NCBI GenBank assembly: GCA_902774655.1
Contig: CACYJD010000005.1
Location: 1-17,264 of the forward strand
Source of the DNA: an uncultured Erysipelotrichaceae bacterium
GTDB taxonomy: Bacteria; Bacillota_I; Bacilli_A; RFN20; CAG-826
Length of the DNA: 17,264 bases
Direction of reading: 5' to 3'
The position numbers and the translations under genes were made by a program. The notes under the pieces were generated by a model, which did no database searches, was not told the DNA's origin, and was given only the letters and a program-made list of their open reading frames with translations. How positions within the stretch are numbered: the first letter of the stretch is position 1; every line of letters begins with the position of its first letter. Positions 14,361 through 17,264 of this stretch are shown one piece after another.

Positions 14361-15665
14361 ATGAAATACTACCTTGCTATTGATTTAGGAGCTAGTAGTG
14401 GTCGACATATCGTCGGTCATTTAGAAAACGGAGAAATAATCACTGATGAGGTTCATCGTTTTAAAACCGGAATGGATAATTCTCCTCATGGTTTAGTGTG
14501 GGACATTCCAAGGCTCTATAAAGAAATATTAGAAGGTATCAAAATTGCTTTTAACAAATATAAAAATATTGAATCCCTTTCTATAGATACATGGGGAGTC
14601 GATTATGTTTTGATGAATGGGGATATAGAAATTCCTCCATTTTATGCTTATAGAAATAGAAGATGTTTTAAAGCGAGCGAAGAAGTTCATAAAATAGTTT
14701 CTTTTAAGAAACTATACGAAAACACAGGCATTCAATTCGCATCATTTAACACCATTTATCAACTTTACGATGATTTGAAAAGTGGTCGATTAGATGAAGC
14801 AACTGATTATTTAATGCTTCCAAGTTATTTCATCTATAAATTAACTAGTGTTAAAACCCATGAATACACTAATGAATCAACAGGAGCATTATTAAACGCT
14901 TTAACCAAAGATTATGATTATCCGACTTTGGATAAATTGTATTTCCCAAGAAAACTATTTGGTAAGATTAATCAACCAGGTGATTATGTTGGCGAATTAT
15001 TGCCTAATATACAAAAGCAAGTGGGAGGAAACTGCAAAGTATATTTATGTGCTTCTCACGATACAGGAAGCGCGTTTGAAGCGGTTGATATCCCAGAAAA
15101 AAGTATCATTCTTTCTAGTGGAACCTGGTCCTTACTTGGCATTAAGTCAAAAGAGACAATTATCACTAATGAATCTTTAAAAGCCAATTACACAAACGAA
15201 GGTGGAGTGGGCTATATCAGATTTTTGAAAAACATCATGGGTATGTATCTGGCTAATAGAGTAAAAGAAGAAACAGGTTTGAACTATAAAGTAGTGGACA
15301 GTCTTATAACAAATTCAACTTACCATCAAACATTTGATGTCAACGACTCGAGTTTAAACGCCCCTATTAATATGAAAGAGGCAATATTAAATCTCCTTAA
15401 AGATAATCCTCCTTTAACAGATATTGATTTATTCGCCTCCATCTATCATTCTCAAGCTCTTTGTTATAAAAAAGCCATTGATGAATTAGAAGTAGTGACC
15501 AAAAAGAAATATAAGAGAATTTATATTGTTGGTGGTGGAGCGCGTAATGTCTTCCTCAATAACTTAGTTAAAGAATATACAAAATTAGAAGTTATCGCGT
15601 TGCCAATTGAAGCGACTGCGTTAGGAAATATTAAAATTCAAATGAAAGCGAGCAAAGAATTATGA
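14361..15665 (+). CDS. rhaB: Rhamnulokinase, short C-terminus
   Basis: A 434-residue FGGY-family kinase that phosphorylates L-rhamnulose with ATP. Motifs: DLGASSGR (8-15, phosphate-binding), SIDTWGVDY (74-82, sugar-binding), proposed catalytic base D234 in SHDTGSA, SSGTWSLLG (252-260) and the adenosine-binding GGGARN (391-396). The start at 14361 is one base after the rhaD stop. The protein ends right after ALGNIKIQMKASKEL, where other rhamnulokinases (about 470-490 residues) continue with some 30-50 more residues of C-terminal helices. The stop overlaps the next start as ATGA. The active-site parts are all present, so function is likely, but the missing tail is notable. Confidence 0.93.
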   Translation: MKYYLAIDLGASSGRHIVGHLENGEIITDEVHRFKTGMDNSPHGLVWDIPRLYKEILEGIKIAFNKYKNIESLSIDTWGVDYVLMNGDIEIPPFYAYRNRRCFKASEEVHKIVSFKKLYENTGIQFASFNTIYQLYDDLKSGRLDEATDYLMLPSYFIYKLTSVKTHEYTNESTGALLNALTKDYDYPTLDKLYFPRKLFGKINQPGDYVGELLPNIQKQVGGNCKVYLCASHDTGSAFEAVDIPEKSIILSSGTWSLLGIKSKETIITNESLKANYTNEGGVGYIRFLKNIMGMYLANRVKEETGLNYKVVDSLITNSTYHQTFDVNDSSLNAPINMKEAILNLLKDNPPLTDIDLFASIYHSQALCYKKAIDELEVVTKKKYKRIYIVGGGARNVFLNNLVKEYTKLEVIALPIEATALGNIKIQMKASKEL

Positions 15666-16894
15666 GAAAACAAATCAAAGAAATTTATGCATCTTATGGA
15701 GTGGATGTATTTGAAGCATTAAGAAAGCTCAAAGAAACAAAAATATCTCTCCATTGTTGGCAACTTGATGATGTCAAAGGCTTTGAAGGAGATGGAGATT
15801 TAACGGGCGGAATTCAAACCACGGGAAATTATCCAGGTAGAGCGAGAAATTTCCAAGAGTTAACTCAAGATTTAGATTTTGCTCTTAGCTTTATTCCAGG
15901 TAGCAAGAAGATTAATCTTCACGCAATTTATCAAACTGGAATGATTGTGGAAAGATGTGATGTCGGACCAGAACAATTTAAAGAATGGGTTAAATACGCA
16001 AAAGAGAGAGGCTTAGGTTTAGATTATAATCCAACTATCTTCTCCCACCCAATGTTAGTGGATGGCCTTTCTTTATCTTCTCCAGATGAAAAAGTCCGCA
16101 ATTACTGGATAAAACACTGCATAAACGGCTTAAAAATCACAGAAATGTTTGGAAAAGAACTAGGACAAAAGTCATTGATGAACATTTGGATTCCTGATGG
16201 TTTAAAGGATGTTCCTGCCGATAGATTAGGTCCAAGAATGAGATTAAAAGATTCTTTAGACAAAATACTTGCGGGTTATAAATATGATAAAAGAGTGATG
16301 GATGTTTCTGTTGAATCAAAAGTGTTTGGTATTGGGGTAGAGTCTTATACAACTGGTAGCAATGAATTTTATTTGAATTACGCTGCTAGTAGAAATATTT
16401 GCTGTTTATTAGATACTGGGCATTTCCATCCAACTGAAAATGTTGCTGATAAGATTTCTAGCATGTACTGCTTCTATAATAAATTAGCTTTCCATGTTTC
16501 TAGACCAGTCAGATGGGATAGTGATCACGTTTTAAAACTCAATGACGATCTTCAAGATGTGGCAGACGAATTAGTAAAATGTGATGGATTAAAAAGAAGT
16601 TATATTGGCTTAGATTATTTCGATGCATCTATCAATAGAATTGCTGCAATGGTTATTGGTGCAAGAAATATGGAAAAGGCGTTATTAAAGGCACTTTTAA
16701 TACCATGGGATAGATTAAAAGAACTTCAAGATAAAGGTGACCATACCGCTGTATTAGCGCTTCAAGAAGAATTAAAAACTTTACCTTGGGGTGAAGTATG
16801 GGATGAGTATCTAACAAGACAAAACATGGTTAGTGATGCTAAAATGTTTGAAGAAGTAAGACTATACGAAAAAGAAGTTTTGTCTAAAAGATAA
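15662..16894 (+). CDS. rhaA: L-rhamnose isomerase
   Basis: A 410-residue metal-dependent TIM-barrel enzyme converting L-rhamnose to L-rhamnulose. It aligns with E. coli RhaA (419 residues) nearly throughout: ISLHCWQLDDVKGFE (28-42), GGIQTTGNYPGRARN (49-63), metal ligands E227 in GVESYTTGSNEFY, D251 in LLDTGHFHPTE, H289 in RPVRWDSDHV and D318/D321 in GLDYFDASINR. The N-terminus is about ten residues shorter than usual, starting at IYASYGVDV. The ATG overlaps the rhaB stop by 4 nt (ATGA) and has only a weak purine-rich ribosome site, so translation is probably coupled to rhaB. It is the last gene of the operon, followed by a terminator. Confidence 0.95.
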   Translation: MRKQIKEIYASYGVDVFEALRKLKETKISLHCWQLDDVKGFEGDGDLTGGIQTTGNYPGRARNFQELTQDLDFALSFIPGSKKINLHAIYQTGMIVERCDVGPEQFKEWVKYAKERGLGLDYNPTIFSHPMLVDGLSLSSPDEKVRNYWIKHCINGLKITEMFGKELGQKSLMNIWIPDGLKDVPADRLGPRMRLKDSLDKILAGYKYDKRVMDVSVESKVFGIGVESYTTGSNEFYLNYAASRNICCLLDTGHFHPTENVADKISSMYCFYNKLAFHVSRPVRWDSDHVLKLNDDLQDVADELVKCDGLKRSYIGLDYFDASINRIAAMVIGARNMEKALLKALLIPWDRLKELQDKGDHTAVLALQEELKTLPWGEVWDEYLTRQNMVSDAKMFEEVRLYEKEVLSKR

Positions 16895-16906
16895 TTAATC
16901 AAATTT

Positions 16907-16943
16907 AAACCTCGTGTCCGTCCAGATTTTTCACGGGGTTTTT
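16907..16943 (+). terminator. Rho-independent terminator of the rhamnoside operon
   Basis: The 8-bp stem ACCTCGTG/CACGGGGT with a T run is identical to the one at 1832-1868. It lies directly after rhaA and should end the plus-strand operon transcript. Confidence 0.88.
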
Positions 16944-17013
16944 ATGTACCCAGTTACAAATTGGTTAAAACTGTATTCACAAGACCAAATATAGCGAAAA
17001 TGCTTAAAAATAA

Positions 17014-17041
17014 GAAAAAACACGCACTTTTTCGTACGTGT
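17014..17041 (-). terminator. Rho-independent terminator of tRNA-Ser
   Basis: ACACGCAC (17020-17027) pairs with GTACGTGT (17034-17041) with one C/A mismatch. On the minus strand the stem is followed by a T run starting at 17020 and continuing to about 17014. It begins 16 nt after the 3' end of the tRNA gene, as expected for its terminator. Confidence 0.8.
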
Positions 17042-17056
17042 CTCGACAATCAATGA

Positions 17057-17148
17057 TGGCGGAGCAGGAGGGATTTGAACCCTCGCACCGGCAATACCGA
17101 TCTAACGGTTTAGCAAACCGCCCCCTTCAGCCTCTTGGGTACTGCTCC
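17057..17148 (-). tRNA. tRNA-Ser (anticodon GCU)
   Basis: A 92-nt class II tRNA on the minus strand. The acceptor stem GGAGCAG (17148-17142) pairs with CTGCTCC (17067-17061), discriminator G, and CCA is encoded (17059-17057). The T arm GGGTTCGAATCCC-like segment reads GAGGG TTCAAAT CCCTC. A long variable arm is present, and the anticodon loop TTGCTAA carries GCT, which reads AGC/AGU serine codons. All expected arms can be drawn. Confidence 0.95.
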
Positions 17149-17158
17149 AGCGAATTAG

Positions 17159-17167
17159 ATTATATCA
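17159..17167 (-). promoter_or_regulatory. Extended -10 promoter of tRNA-Ser
   Basis: On the minus strand TGATATAAT (TG-n-TATAAT, an extended -10 element) lies 10 nt before the tRNA 5' end. No good -35 box is seen, but an extended -10 can work without one. The remaining bases to 17264 are very AT-rich and show no gene. Confidence 0.65.
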
Positions 17168-17264
17168 AATTATATTATAATTACCATAGTGATTATTTAA
17201 ATTTCACAAAACTCTTTATATTTATATAAGAATTGTAATTAAACTTATATTATTTTATAATCTA

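Larger units (their letters stand above)
16904..17058. repeat. 155-bp interspersed intergenic repeat, second copy
   Basis: Closely matches 1829-1983 in the same orientation, with about a dozen substitutions and one single-base gap. It starts 9 nt after the rhaA stop codon and runs to the very 3' end of the tRNA-Ser gene, filling the whole space between the two convergent genes. It carries one terminator for each strand. Confidence 0.88.

Noticed and set aside
17038..17229. 63-codon plus-strand frame over the tRNA
   Set aside because: It is the antisense of tRNA-Ser and its promoter region; such frames are a common artefact.

Overview
This is an AT-rich stretch from a low-GC Gram-positive bacterium. 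The evidence is AGGAG-type ribosome sites, a lipobox substrate-binding protein, TTGACA/TATAAT-like promoters, UGG as the tryptophan codon (standard code) and a tRNA-Ser with an encoded CCA. Firmicutes of the Bacilli/Erysipelotrichia/RF39 kind, or a relative of the standard-code Mollicutes, would fit. The exact lineage cannot be read from the window.

Layout. (1) 1-184, minus strand: 5' part of a small membrane protein. (2) 185-2088: an accessory island with a plus-strand AAA_14/DUF4143 ATPase (529-1791), bordered on both sides by related intergenic repeats: a terminator-like hairpin followed by two tccaattgtc motifs 32 bp apart. (3) 2089-4574, minus strand: an AraC-type regulator fused to a GH39 glycosidase domain. 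A perfect 29-bp tandem duplication near its 3' end shifts the frame and cuts off about 88 residues. (4) 4575-4800: divergent regulatory region with a good plus-strand promoter and a 12-bp direct repeat upstream of it. (5) 4801-16894: one long plus-strand operon of ten genes with very small gaps or overlaps. (6) 16904-17264: a second copy of the 155-bp convergent-terminator repeat, then a minus-strand tRNA-Ser(GCU).

The operon reads as import and breakdown of a rhamnose-containing glucoside. A CUT2-type ABC importer (double-domain ATPase, two different permeases, one lipoprotein binding protein) brings in an oligosaccharide or small glycoside. Two cytoplasmic glycosidases, a GH78-like alpha-L-rhamnosidase and a NagZ-type GH3 enzyme, would separate rhamnose from the other sugar. 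Rhamnose then goes through isomerase, rhamnulokinase and rhamnulose-1-phosphate aldolase to DHAP and L-lactaldehyde. The operon also carries a beta-phosphoglucomutase. This makes sense if the GH3 enzyme, which has the His-Asp dyad associated with retaining GH3 phosphorylases, releases beta-glucose 1-phosphate. I think this proposed GH78 + GH3 phosphorylase + beta-PGM route for a rutinose-like Rha-Glc compound is the most interesting biology here. It is inferred from motifs and context, not demonstrated.

Expression looks layered. The divergent AraC-GH39 protein is the obvious candidate regulator. The binding-protein gene sits between RNA hairpins, including a 15-bp stem just after it, and is preceded by a two-codon Met-Ala reading frame with the better Shine-Dalgarno sequence.
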